A stretch of DNA of 64,000 bases from Cryptomeria japonica (taxonomy: Eukaryota > Streptophyta > Pinopsida > Cupressales > Cupressaceae), in NCBI RefSeq assembly GCF_030272615.1, contig NC_081406.1:259025386-259089385 (forward strand), given 5' to 3'. A model generated the notes under the pieces. That model made no database searches and was not told where the DNA came from. It saw only the letters and a list, made by a program, of their open reading frames with translations. Made by a program: the position numbers and the translations under genes. Shown one piece after another: positions 11,282 to 22,754 of the stretch (positions are counted from its first letter, which is position 1; each line of letters begins with the position of its first letter).

Positions 11282-12571
11282 TGCCAATCGATAACAATCG
11301 ACAAGGGAGACACTCTTCCAGTGGGGACTGCCCTCGCCGGAAATCAGACTGTGGTCTCAAAGAATGGCACGTTTGCATTTGGATTTTTCAATGCCAACGG
11401 TACCAATAATTGGTATGTGGGCATCTGGTATGCCAGAGTATCGGAGAAGACTATTGTTTTGGTGGCTAACCGGGAAAATCCTGTGAGAAACATGCCCGGC
11501 CTTTTAAATTTATCTAGAGATGGTTATCTTCGACTGTTTGATTTACAAGGCCGATCAATTTGGTCATCCGACAACAGCTTGAAGGCGTCCCAGGCATCAC
11601 TGTTGGAATCAGGTAATTTGGTTATGTTAGGAGCACGGGCGGGCAATTCTTCTGAAATCGTTTGGGAAAGTTTCCAACATCCGGTAGATACATGGCTACC
11701 AGGGATGAAGATGTGGAAAGGAATGAAACTCACTTCTTGGAAGAGTTCTGCTGATCCGGCACCTGGTCCTTTCTCTTTCCAAATGGATCCTTCACCAGGA
11801 AAGACTCAATTCTTGCTGCTCTCCCACAACACTGTTCCGTACTGGTCTACCGGAGAGTGGAATGGACAGTATTTCGCTAATATGCCAGGATTTGCCAGGG
11901 CGGAGTCTGGTGTTAAAATGGAGTTCATAACACTTTCTCCCTCAAGAATGTACAGCAAGTATACAACCCCTAGTATGGCAATGGGACATGAAATTTTGAT
12001 AAATAATGGTGAATTATGGGGGTACTATATGATGCGAAATGGTTTGTGGAGAATCCATTTCGCACCCAGGGATCAATGCAATGTTTATGGTGTGTGTGGG
12101 GCTAATACAGCATGCAATGGATATTCAACGTTCAGTTCCTCTGCCTATGCAACAGGCAACACCAGTGATACGTGCACATGTTTGCAGGGGTTCAGGCCCA
12201 AAAATAGACGTGCTTTGGATTCTCAGGAGTGGTGGTCAAGTGGTTGCGTTCGCCGAAGTCCATTGCAATGCTCTGTCACAAATTCTACCGATGGTTTTTT
12301 GCAAGTGAAGGACAAGCATTTAGCCGACGATGAAGCGGTTCCATATAGCAAGGAGCAAACCTTGCATGGATGCCAGCTTGCATGCCTCAACAACTGCTCT
12401 TGCATGACCTTTTTGCTCACTACGTCCTCTCCTCCTCTGTGTCAATTGTGGTTTGGCGATTTGATGAATGTGCGCAATTCGTCCGGTGGTCAGTCGTTCT
12501 ATCTCCGCTTGGCTGCTTCTGAATTACGAGATTCGACATCCAAGCAAAGAAATAGATCCTCTGGCCTTTGA
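11282..12571 (+). pseudogene. G-type lectin S-receptor-like kinase, ectodomain exon (B-lectin, S-locus glycoprotein, PAN)
   Basis: The host gene continues for 429 codons to an in-frame TGA at 12569-12571. Domains in order are: bulb-type (B-) lectin at about 11300-11690 (TFAFGFFNANGTNNWYVGIW, LVANRENPV, SLLESGNLV, WESFQHPVDTWLPGMK); S-locus glycoprotein at about 11740-12070 (LTSWKSSADPAPGPFSF, WSTGEWNGQYF); a cysteine-rich EGF-like part (DQCNVYGVCGANTACNG, CTCLQGFRPKN, GCVRRSPLQC); and a PAN/apple domain at about 12280-12510 (GCQLACLNNCSCMTF). Several N-x-S/T sites fit a glycosylated extracellular receptor. The exon is intronless, usual for the SD2 class. The first in-frame ATG after the retrotransposon is at 11492, inside the lectin domain. 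The TGA falls just before the membrane span, so this half alone would resemble a secreted S-locus glycoprotein if a signal peptide were supplied. Confidence 0.92.
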
Positions 12572-13648
12572 ATTTTGCTTCCTGGGCTCGCCGCGGGTCT
12601 TGTTCTTTTTCTGGCCGTGTTTATTATGTGGAAACGTGGGAGAATTGCTAAGAAGACCACCGAGATCGAGGATGACGTACCCACATCGCTCAGAACTTTC
12701 ACCTTCCGAAAGTTGCAGGTTGCTACGAAGAATTTCAGGCATAAGCTGGGAAGTGGATCATTCGGCTCTGTAGTCAAAGGAACTCTACCAGACAACACAC
12801 TAGTCGCTGTCAAAAAGTTAGGGAGTTTAGCTCAAGCAGAAAAGCAATTCCGTGCAGAAATAAGTACCATTGGTAAAATACAGCATGTGAATCTGGTTAG
12901 GCTATGGGGATTTTGTGCAGAGGGATCTCAAAGGCTACTCCTTTATGAGTACATGCCCAACGGCTCTCTTGCCTCCTTCCTGATCCGCAGGAAAGACGGA
13001 GAAGTGGAAGGAAAGTTATTGAATTGGAAAACTAGATTTCAGATAGCATTGGGCACTGCACGAGGATTAGCTCATCTCCACGAGGAATGCACAGATCGCG
13101 TCATTCACTGTGATATTAAGCCAGAAAACATTCTCCTTGACGCCCAGTTTTGTCCCAAAGTAGCTGATTTTGGGCTGGCAAAGCTGGTGGGTACAGATTT
13201 CAGCCGGGTACTGACAACCACGAGAGGCACGAGAGGTTATTTGGCTCCAGAGTGGATCTCCGGTCTTCCCATCACTCCCAAGGCGGATGTATGTAGCTTT
13301 GGTATGACACTCCTGGAGATTATATCGGGCCGAAGGAATGTGGACCTGAATGCGCACGACTCCAACTGCTATTACTTCCCTCCCTGGGCCGCTGATCAAA
13401 TCCAGAGCGGAAACCTGATGGGTATTGTTGATGGGAGGATATCGGGAGAGGCAGATGGTGAAGAGGTGCGAAGGGCTGTTACGGCAAGCATATTGTGCAT
13501 TCAAGGAGACGAGAATGTTAGGCCAACCATGGCTCAAGTCGTGCAAATACTCCAAGGGACAATTGACACCAACGCACCACAGTTTCAGACGTCTCTCGAT
13601 AGTCTTCGAGATCATCATGGAGGCGAGGAAGATAGTGATCTAATTTAA
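12572..13648 (+). pseudogene. G-type lectin S-receptor-like kinase, transmembrane segment and kinase domain
   Basis: The same frame continues past the TGA for 358 codons to TAA at 13646-13648. A hydrophobic segment (LAAGLVLFLAVFIMW, about 12585-12630) is followed by a basic stop-transfer (KRGRIAKK), a juxtamembrane region and a Ser/Thr kinase. The kinase has a glycine loop (LGSGSFGSVVKG), a VAIK-type lysine (VAVKKL), a catalytic loop (IHCDIKPENILLD), DFG (VADFGLAKL), and an activation end (GTRGYLAPEWISG). The HCD form of the catalytic loop marks a non-RD kinase, normal for SD2-5-like receptors, which act at the plasma membrane. ADVCSFGM replaces the usual tyrosine of DVYSFGM with cysteine. 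No frameshift is visible. Together with the upstream pieces the protein would be about 810 residues, normal for the family. The interrupting TGA and the upstream retrotransposon make this a probable pseudogene. Confidence 0.92.
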
Positions 13649-15404
13649 GATTAATCATTTTCTACAAAGTTTCTATATATATATATGGTAATGGGTGGTC
13701 ATGGTAATGGTAGCTAAAACTAGGAAGTAGCCATGGTAATGGTAGCTAAAACTAGAAAGTAGCCATGTTGATGGCATCTATCTAGATTTATTAGCAGAAA
13801 TGAGTAATGGAACTAATCTCAAAATCTTTATTATACTAGTTATTGGTAAGTTAATGGGAGATATCATATTGATTTTGAAATTTCAATGATATCATTTAGA
13901 GTGGGGATAGAGTTATAATGTTTGTTGTAGCTTATATACATCAATATAACATTAAAGCTTATATAAAATTGATTCTCTTAATTTAAAAAAAATCATTAAT
14001 TGTCTTTCTCTAATAATTTTATCTTTCTTTTCTTCACTCATACTAAAATAAGTTTGAAAATGATACCAATTTTGACTAATAAATCAATATAAAAAATTAT
14101 TTCTTCTAGTGATTACATATTCCTATAAAAAATAATATACACAAATTTTAAAACTAGTCTAGTAAAATCAAGTTCTACGCTTATAATTATATATGTATTA
14201 AAATGCAATTATTCTTAAAGAAATATGGTAAATGTACTTATCACCATACATATATACAAAACATATTCTCTTAGTTATGCTTTTGATTGAAAACATACAT
14301 ACAAAACATATCCTTCAATATTAAATTTGTTGTTTCATACCATTAGTCTCTAGATGGTACGATTTACTATTTAACCATCAATCAAATATTGTTGTCAAGA
14401 CTGTTTAAGTCCATGATGGAAATATTTTATTTAAAAGTATTAGCTCTTTCATTCAATCTAATTTGATAATTTCTTTCACAAACATACAAGAAAAGCTAGA
14501 AATTGATCTTCAACAATTTCTAAGAATAAAATAGACAAACTTAGATAATTTATCCACTACATCTAAAATACAATCACACGTCTTTCTAGATTTTGGTAAT
14601 TGAGAAATAAATGCATAGATAATATTGTCTATTTATTTGATGAAATCTCATGTGAATGCAAATTATCCTCCAAGATGCCTTTACCTCTTAACATTCAATT
14701 TTTCAAATGACATACATCTTTATGATCCCAAGGTCACAAAAATATGAAGTATAATGTACTTCCATGCTATTATTTCTCATAGCTCATGTGAAGACGACAT
14801 ATTAAGACACCTTTTAAATATTAATAGCTTAATATGTTAAGTTTTCTTATTAGTCCTTGTTATAAGAAGGGTGCTTGGAATATTGGCTTGAAATACACTT
14901 GTAATGACTTGGGAGATCTTGAAACTTTGTAGTAGGTTATTGTGATATGATCCTAGGTAGACATAAAGTTTGATGCAAAAAAAAATTGTATGCTTTTAGA
15001 TTGATCATATGAATGAAAGCTATTAGGTTTGAGGGATTGAAAAGTTATTGGAATGCTAACAAATTTCTAGTAAGAGTAGGGTGCAATGAATAGTCAATAT
15101 TGTTAAAAGTATCATTGTATTTGTAAGCACATTTTTTTTTAATATGAGAGCATAATTTATTTGAAAGCTAAGTTTTTTTGTTTGAAGGTTTTCCCAAGGT
15201 ACATGTGTTGTTATCCTATTTGAATGTGTGACATTTTTAACTTGTTAGTTCTAAATATATGATTTTTAAAAGTATATTATTGATATATAACAATCATAAA
15301 TATAAAGTGATATCACTTTAAATATAATTCATAATAAGTTGTATGAAAGCCAAATTATTATGGCTTATTCAAGGAGAAATATGAAACATTATTTTTGTGG
15401 TGGC
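13649..15404. other. AT-rich intergenic region downstream of the kinase gene
   Basis: This is the 3' flank of the receptor kinase gene. It has a short (AT)n run near 13673-13685, a 32 bp tandem duplication at 13700-13763, and then A/T-rich sequence without a recognisable gene or LTR end until the large Tat element begins. No convincing polyadenylation signal was picked out. Confidence 0.5.
13700..13763. repeat. 32 bp tandem duplication
   Basis: Two adjacent copies (13700-13731 and 13732-13763) of a unit beginning CATGGTAATGGTAGCTAAAA differ at a single base. The repeat lies about 50 bases past the kinase stop codon, in the presumed 3' untranslated region. Confidence 0.85.
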
Positions 15405-17012
15405 TATATGCCATAAATGTGGTATTAGCCTGCAAGAGGGGAAAACATCTCAAGCATACACATGAAACATTGCATTAGAGTTAGCGATCACAAAGAAAGT
15501 TAGTGAACCAAAAACTCTCAAAATCGTTCCATGCTCCTCTATCCCTAAAGATCCTCAAGATTCAAGGTGGCCCTCACTTGGAAGAGCACTTGATCTCTTG
15601 TATGTCAACTTAGAGAACAAGATTTTAATGATGATCCTACGATCAAAATGGATGCAACTAAGATCCTAGTGAATGGTGAGATGATGGATGAAAACTTAGG
15701 ATGCAAGATGCAAACTAGATATGATCAAGATGATGAAGATGAGATGAAGCTATGTTAATTCCAAATTGAAGATTAAGATGAACTAAATAATCTAGATGAA
15801 GATGAAAACTAAGTAATTGATATGAAATTAAGCTAACTGAAATGGCCTAAAGCATGATGCAAATGCTAAGTGCTATAATGTTAATACTTGAAGACTTGGA
15901 TGCTTGAAGATGACAAGTTGAACTCCTTAACCTGCAAAATGACCATAATTTGGATGCACAAGAGGATTAGATGAACTGAAGAAGGAATGGACTCTATTTA
16001 TAGGCAAAATAGAGAAATGGATTGTTGAGATTGAGTAATCTCGACAAGGGCTAGGATTGAAAGTTATCAATCCATGAGAAGGATTCAATCCAATCCCAAG
16101 TTGACAAATGTCACCTTGAGATGTGGCTTGAGAGGATGCTAAGAAATCATTAGATGCTAAGCAAGTATTAGGGATAACCTCTAGAGGTTAGGTCATTAGA
16201 TAATGTCATTACATAAGGAGGCATGCTATTACCCAAGAGGTAAAATCTTGTGTAACATGGGAAAATGGTTAAAGGGACAACCATCATGGCTAAGAGGTGT
16301 GGGCTTGTAAGAGCATTAAATGATCTTGGGAAGGCTTTGGAGGCTAACTTGCTCAAAGAGGAAAACCACTAGTGGATTATGTAAGAGCCTTACATGTTTA
16401 GAAGACTCAACAAGTTAACTTGTTGAAGAAGGTAGAGTCTTCCACACATTTTGAAGACTTTCCCCCATTTTTAGGGAAATGACTCCCCTAAATTTAGGGA
16501 TGAGACAGGATTAGATGAATTAGGCATGATTAATGTGGATTAGAGGGTTTCTAGAAGAAATTAGGATGTAAGTGAAAGATGTAGGGTTTTGCAAGTGGGT
16601 GAGGGAAAATAGGAATTTTAGTTACATTAAAATGATTTAATTTAGCCAAAAGGCATGCAACTTGCATTTATAGGATTTTGCAAGTGGGGTTATTTACAAA
16701 TAAATTTTTATTTATTTAAATGCAAAGGGATTTTTCAATTAAATGTGAATTTAATCAAAAGGGAAAAAAGGGATTTTGATCAAATAAATAAGATTTATTC
16801 AATCAAATGGCTAAGGGTACTTAATCAAACCTTAGTTTAATTAATAGGTTAGGCTAGAAGAAGGAGATTTAATACAATCTTTAATTTGATTAAAAGGTCA
16901 ATTAGAAGAATAGGGATATTAATTAAATCTTAATTTAATTAATTAGAAGAATTAGGGATAATTAAATGAATAAAATTCACTTAATCCATTATGCAACTTT
17001 TAGATGTCTACA
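15405..17012 (-). repeat. 3' LTR of the Tat element
   Basis: The 1608 bp LTR reads on the minus strand from TGTAGACATC at 17012 to GGCATATA at 15405. It matches 41171-42778 end to end, with equal length and roughly 94 percent identity in the part compared by eye. The outermost base pair at 15405-15406 is TA rather than the expected TG. Confidence 0.9.
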
Positions 17013-17028
17013 TTTTGCCCCTCTTTGA
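17013..17028 (-). other. Polypurine tract of the Tat element
   Basis: On the minus strand CAAAGAGGGGCAAAA directly precedes the 3' LTR. It resembles the tract of the element at 50566-57452 (AAAGTGGGGGCAAAA). Confidence 0.7.
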
Positions 17029-17542
17029 GTCATCATGTGACCACTTGTTGATTCAAAGAAAAATGCTCATTTTTTCATCAAAATTTTCCGATATGATGTT
17101 GTCGCCAAAATTGTCGATATGATTCTCTAAATATAAAAAATTGATTTTGATATGATACACTGATGTGATTTGATTGGTTGGTATGAAGTTGATATGGGAC
17201 TGATATGGAGATTCAATATGGTAATGATGATATGCCCCCTCAGGCGATAAATTGAGAAAAATTGCAGTCTGTGAGAGAGCAACGTGAAGCACGACGATTT
17301 TTTAATTTTAGATTTTCGATTTGTTTTGGTTTTTTATAAATTTTTAGATTTTTTGGATTTTTAAAATTTTTTTTATTTTTTTGGATTTTTAAATTTTTTT
17401 ATTTTTTAGAATTTTAAAATTTATTGCTTGATAGATTTTATTAAAAATGATATGTACAAATGGGGTTAGGACTATGTGGGGATAGCGTGTACATGCCCCA
17501 CACGTCCACCAAGGCATTACAGCAGCCTGCGTCAGCATGGGC

Positions 17543-17549
17543 TATATAA
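17543..17549 (+). promoter_or_regulatory. TATA-like box for the antisense transcription unit of the Tat element
   Basis: GGGCTATATAAGCC sits in a GC-richer island, with a plausible start region about 30 bases downstream (CATTTGCACACTTCTCAG). It points toward the antisense ORF at 18888. Motif and context only; no transcript evidence is available. Confidence 0.45.
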
Positions 17550-18179
17550 GCCTCCAAGGGCCCATTTCCACCTCATTTGCACACTTCTCAGTTGAGAATT
17601 GGAGCTCTGGAGTGGAGAGGAGAAATGACACCCCCTTACCATCTTCATCGATTTGAGTGAGTTTGGCGATTCCAGAGGCCACCGAAGTACGGTTCACTGC
17701 TAAGTTCAATTTTCTAACCCTTCTTGTGAATTTTTAGCTTAGATTTTAGTCGATTTTGGTAGATTTTTCAAATTTTTAGCGCTAGGGTTTGTTTTTCCAC
17801 CATTTTTTATTTTTTTAAATGTTTTAGCACATTTGGTTTTTCTTTTCATGCATTTGAATTTTCTTTTCATGCATATGATTAATGTCGTAGCACATATGAT
17901 TAGGATTTTAGTGCATATGAAGTTTATTGTATGCATATGATGAATTTTTTAGCACATATGATTAATTAAATAGCGTATTTGATGTAGCACATTTAATTAT
18001 TGTTTTAGCACATATGAAACAACGTGCCATTTTTTCAATTTTAAGATATTTTTAACATGTGTAATTTTGATTTTTAGGTTCATTATGAAGTTTTATAGCC
18101 TATCGTTGTGTCAGTTTGTGTCGTTTACATCGATGTGATGTTGATTTGTTGATTTGTGTGTCACGTGGTACGAGTTGGT

Positions 18180-18720
18180 TGTCAATATGAGTTAGTCGTC
18201 AATATGAGTCAGTTTGATATGGTTCAAATTTTGGTATGGATCAAGTCAGTCAAAGTCGATATGTCTCAAGGTCAATATGGGTCTCTTGTCGATATGGGTC
18301 AATTTTTCATATGGGTCAATTTTTGATATGGGTTAATGTCGTTATGGGTCCTGATTCAATATGGGTTTGATTTCGATATGGTTCTTGGTCGTTATGAGTC
18401 AACTTTCGATACGGGTCTTGATTCGATATAGGTCTCTTGTTGATATGGGTCCTGATTCTATATGGGTCTCTTGTTGATATGGAACTTGGTTTTTGATATG
18501 GAACTTATGTTTGATACGATACTCAGTTTCGATATGAATCTTGATAGATTGATTGATCTTCGATATGAGTCTTGATTGCATTATCCTGCTTGATTTCAAT
18601 ATGTTTTTTGATTGATTGAATGATCTTCAATATGATATTTGATTGATATGAAACTTGATTTTGATGTGGGTTTGTTTGCGATATGATGTTGGGTTTCGAT
18701 ATGATACCTGATTGGTTGAT
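18180..18720. repeat. Degenerate GATATGGGTC minisatellite
   Basis: Some two dozen irregularly spaced copies of a GATATGGGTC or GATATGAT(A/C)CTTG-like motif occur, often joined by TTGATT or GTCAAT. Unit length drifts around 17-25 bases. The repeat lies in the presumed leader of the antisense ORF. Confidence 0.6.
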
Positions 18721-18887
18721 AGGATAGTCCTTGTATGATGTCGTGATTGTCATCACTTGATAGATTCCTCTGTTGTTGGATTATTGATTGTTTGATTACT
18801 TAGGAGAGATAAAACTAATATAATACCCTCTTGTTGATATAGATCCAATGAGGTTCTCTTTAGCTTTGGGAGAAATACCCAAAGACC

Positions 18888-21061
18888 TTGTCTATGAGAG
18901 TTCATTTGACTGCCAATGATTTAGCAGTTATAGAGGCTTGTGGTTTGATACACTTGCTAGAGATGCCTTCCTACTGGAAGAATACGGCTCTACTCAATGC
19001 ATTGGCTGAGAGGTGGCATAGTGAGCACAACACCTTTCATTTACTGACGAGTGAGATTACATTGACACCTGAGGATGTCTATTGGATTCTTTGGATTCCG
19101 ATTACAAGAGAGCTAGTTGTGTATGATGTGGAGGAGGTTGGCGGGACAGATGCTCTGCAGGAGATATTAGGCAATCCACATAGTGTAGGTTACTTAGTGG
19201 CTTGGCAAGACATGGTAGATAGTTATGCCCCACTCCCTTTAGTATTGGCAGGCTTGATCAGTAGCTTCTTGATTCCTGATAGGAGTCTCATGGGTTGATG
19301 GTTAGATGGGATCAAGTTTTATGATAGATGGTGTAACTGCACACATGATATGCTTGGGTTATATGTCTGCTCACTCACTTATATCATGAGCTCCATCAGG
19401 TTGTCTATGATGATGCGGCCAATTTATCTTCTGGGTGCACCCTACTATAGATTTGGGCATGGGAGCATATAGCAGTGACTCATCCAATTGGGGATAGATT
19501 CAGACCAGCAGGAGCACCCTATGTGATGATGTATAGCTAGGTCGCTTCTTAGCCGATGCTCGGGAAGTTGGACTATTGGAGACAGGCCTTAGATAATATG
19601 GATACAGTGGTGTGCAGGCCGTATCGACTGTGTGAGCCTTGGCCCAAGGATAGATTTGAGGTGCCATATTTTTTTTAGCAGATTTTTGTTGGGTAGGACC
19701 CCTTATTTTGTAGAGCAGTTCATTCTTCCTCAGGTATATCGACAGTTTGGTTGCGTACAGCCTATGCCGCATGGGATGATTGTGTATGCTAGGGTACATA
19801 AGGAGAGGACAGATTGGGGGCCAACATTGGATTTTTCCATAGCATGGGCTGAGTTCTACTCCTTTCCGTTTTGTGTATGGAACATGTTGGTGGACGTATG
19901 TGCTGCAGGCATGATTGCTAAGTATGCTCAATATTTTATGACACACGGGTCCCCATGACTTACAGGACCAGGAGAGCCTATTCCTGCACTTGAGGAGGTC
20001 GATGATGAAGATGATGATCCGGGCTGAGGTGGAGATCGTCGAGGTGGAAGGCAAGGACAAGGGAGAGTTAGGAGGGGTTGGAGAGATGTTATAGGTAGTG
20101 TGATTGGTCATGACCGGGGAGTAGGTGGTGGCGAGGGTGGAGGAGGAGATGAGGGAGGAGATGGGAGGGGTTGTGAGAGATGTGTGGGGGATAGGGGAGG
20201 TATGTAGAGGGGACAGTTGGGATGAGGAGGGCTAGTGTGAGTCGAGGATATTCCCGTGGTGGAGTTCAAGGAGAGGTTAGGTGATGACGAATCTAAGGGG
20301 GAGATTGATGATTCTTCTGATGAGGAGACCGAGTCTGAGGAGGGTTATTTGGTTTAGGAGGGATGGTGGTGGATGAGGAGGAGGAGGAGGAGGAGGATGT
20401 TCAACCACTTACTTGATGGAGGAGGATTGATATGCCCTCTCTTGCCCCTTGACAGGTTGGCGGTCAGGATCCACAACCTTCACAACCACAGGGGGTACAA
20501 ATTAGTGTGCCTTTGCATTAGCATTAGGCACAACTAGGTGGATTATAGGCCTTGTTGCAAAGACTACAGGGTCAACTCACATAGGATTAGGCACAGGTGA
20601 CATAGCTGGAGAGACAGGTTACCATGGTGTCATTAGAGTGGGATACCGCTTGGGCCTAGAGAGATACAATGTAATAGGGTTTGCAAGTGGCGTAGACACA
20701 AATTGCTCAGCTTACAGCTAAGTGCGATACTAAGAGGGATCATCAGGGTTAGGCAGAGGAGATAGTGTAGACCCTACGATAGGTCACCACACAAGGAGTG
20801 ACAAGCGAGACTATTTGAACTCTCATCTATCAGTCCGAGTGGGCCACGTATTACAGGGATTTGTACTTTGCGACAGTGCTGACAACTCAACAGGCTCCTA
20901 GCTATGTAGCCAATTCTCAGCGGGGTGGATCTCGTAGACGTGGAGGCAGTGAGTGGGTCATTGGACCTAGGAGGGATACACCTAGTAGCAACATAGGTGC
21001 AGGTAGCTCAAGCTCTCGGTCGGTAGGTTCTGGAGGTGGTCATGTTGATCTTGCCCCTTAA
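18888..21061 (+). pseudogene. Antisense extra ORF of the Tat element with plant mobile domain
   Basis: The plus-strand frames encode an N-terminal part with LTANDLAVIEACGLIHLLEM, ALAERWHSEHNTFHL and TLTPEDVYWILWIPITRE, the signature of the plant mobile domain (the aminotransferase-like/PMD family). A later part has RFLLGRTPYFVEQFILPQVY, RQFGCVQPMPHG and the C-terminal core of the domain (to about 19960). An acidic and glycine-rich stretch follows (19960-20450), then a Q-rich probable coiled coil, and a tail with RRGGSEWVIGPRRD ending at 21061. The ORF is antisense to gag-pol, between pol and the 3' LTR. Extra ORFs in that position, some with mobile-domain similarity, are known from Tat-lineage elements. 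It is a fossil with several breaks. A captured host gene is the alternative, but position and strand fit the known element design. Confidence 0.78.
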
Positions 21062-22457
21062 CTATGATCAAGGATGTTGTATAAATTTTGATGTACTTTA
21101 TTGATATATACACGCATCATTGTATTTTGATGACCTGTCAATATGATACATTGTTGTACTTTGATCCCATTAATATGATACTCATTGATGTTCTCATATG
21201 ATGCTCGGGTGATCTCATTGATTATTGATGTTCATTTATTTCCTTGATACTAATGTTGCTTGATTTGATGGACATTGTTATTGATATGATATCCAGGGAC
21301 TTTGTACACTTTATTGTTTTACTGATGATTGGCTCTAACTTGTATCATTGATTTTCCTTTGGATTAGCATGTGGTCACACATATGCATGATGATATGATA
21401 GTAGATATGCTTATTATCATTATGGATGCAGCTATTTGAATTTTGATGAGCTATATGATATGATTTTGATCTATATGAATTTTGCTTGGATGATGATGCA
21501 GATGATGTGATGTGTGCATTTTTTATTTTTATGATTACATGCTTCTATGATGATGGCAACGTATGTCTAATGGATACTATATGTTTGGAAGGTTATATGC
21601 CTATGATGATTGGATTACAGATGATTACAGATGCTTATGATTGTGTAAATGTTTCTAACATGGTTTTGTGTGTTTATGTGCTTTGGATAATGCGATCTAG
21701 AATGCCAAATATTATGATAATGATGTAAAATGCAATAATAATTTGAAACATGAAATGTATCTTAAAAATGAGATGTATGATGTGAAATGTAAGATTTTAA
21801 AATGATATGATGATGATAATGATAATGATATGCAACCTAATGCGATCTTAATATGATATGGTAATGATAATGATAGTGAGAATGCACTTGCATGCATGAT
21901 TAAAATGATAATAATGTGCAACCTAATGCAAGATTAAGATGATAAATGATAGTAATGCAAGATTAAAATGATATGCAATCTAATGCAAGATTAAGATGAC
22001 AATGATAATTATACTAATGCAAAATTAAAATTATATGCAACCTAATGCAAGATTAAGATGATAATGATAATGATATTAATGCCAGATTAAAGTGATATGC
22101 AATCTAATGCAAGATTAAGATGATAATGATAATGAAATGATACTAATGCATTCTTGTTCCCAAATGTTTCCATCTGTTTTGATCAAAGTGCCAGTGCTTC
22201 CTTTGTTTTCATCATCGGACCTTGATTTGTTGAAAGTTGATACAAGCATCATGGTATAATTAAACCATAATGACCTAAGTATAACTTACATGGATTTTGA
22301 TATTGCAAGATGACACAAGTGTCGAGGTATAATTGAACCAAGATGGCCTAAGTGTTGCTTGCATAAAACAAATACGAGTTAACCTTTGTCTGATACAAAT
22401 CTGAAATGTCTTCAGTGATATGTTATGTGATCACGTCGTAAGACAAATTTGCATAGT
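21062..22457. other. AT-rich noncoding part of the Tat element beyond the antisense ORF
   Basis: The DNA is rich in ATG/ATGAT words and includes a minisatellite at 21790-22145. No gene is supported. It continues the Tat element up to the insertion point of the solo LTR at 22463. Confidence 0.55.
21790..22145. repeat. Minisatellite, about 63 bp unit, about five copies
   Basis: Copies follow the pattern GCAACCTAATGCAAGATTAA then GATGATAATGATAATGATA then CTAATGCAAGATTAAAATGA. Later copies are the most alike. Short frames through it are artefacts of the repeat. Confidence 0.7.
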
Positions 22458-22462
22458 AGAAG
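22458..22462. repeat. Target site duplication AGAAG of the solo LTR, left copy
   Basis: AGAAG precedes TGTAGTACCCC and is found again at 30620-30624 after GGGGCATTACA. Its position confirms the ends of the solo LTR. Confidence 0.82.
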
Positions 22463-22675
22463 TGTAGTACCCCTACCCTAGTTAGCTTTGTAAAACCGGT
22501 TTGACCTTGGTTGACTTTTTATGTGGCATTCTTGAATGGTTGAATTACCATGAGGTAATGTTGTAGTCAGATATTATGATTTTTGTGCGTACCTTTTAAT
22601 GTGCTTTCACATCGATTCTTATGTAAGTTTAATTGTCCTCCTGATTCTTGTTATTAATCTCAAGCTAACATCTTC

Positions 22676-22677
<2 letters not shown>

Positions 22678-22752
<75 letters not shown>
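22678..22752. repeat. (TA)n microsatellite at left edge of the DNA element
   Basis: About 75 bases of uninterrupted TA dinucleotides end directly at the left inverted repeat. Together with 27221-27262 it is best read as one microsatellite into which the element inserted. Confidence 0.95.

Positions 22753-22753
<1 letters not shown>

Positions 22754-22754
<1 letters not shown>

Larger units (their letters stand above)
17029..18887 (+). other. Noncoding region between Tat 3' LTR and antisense ORF, presumed antisense leader
   Basis: The stretch holds T-rich DNA to about 17430, a GC-richer promoter-like block (17455-17700), a block of about 20-base repeats built around GCACATATGAT (17805-18010), and an irregular run of TCGATATGGGTC-type repeats (18180-18720). 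On the plus strand all of this lies upstream of the mobile-domain ORF. The repeats at 17805-18010 match, in opposite genomic orientation, those next to the sense leader at 40855-41075. Confidence 0.6.

Noticed and set aside
12499-12813. Minus-strand frames opposite the receptor kinase
   Set aside because: They are shadows of the well-supported plus-strand kinase and ectodomain frames.
13067-13618. 183-codon minus-strand frame opposite the kinase domain
   Set aside because: Codon structure follows the plus-strand kinase. The frame has no recognisable motif of its own.
18888-19298. Independent host gene for a plant mobile domain protein
   Set aside because: It lies inside the LTR-bounded Tat element, antisense and in the position where this lineage carries extra ORFs, and it is decayed like the rest of the element.
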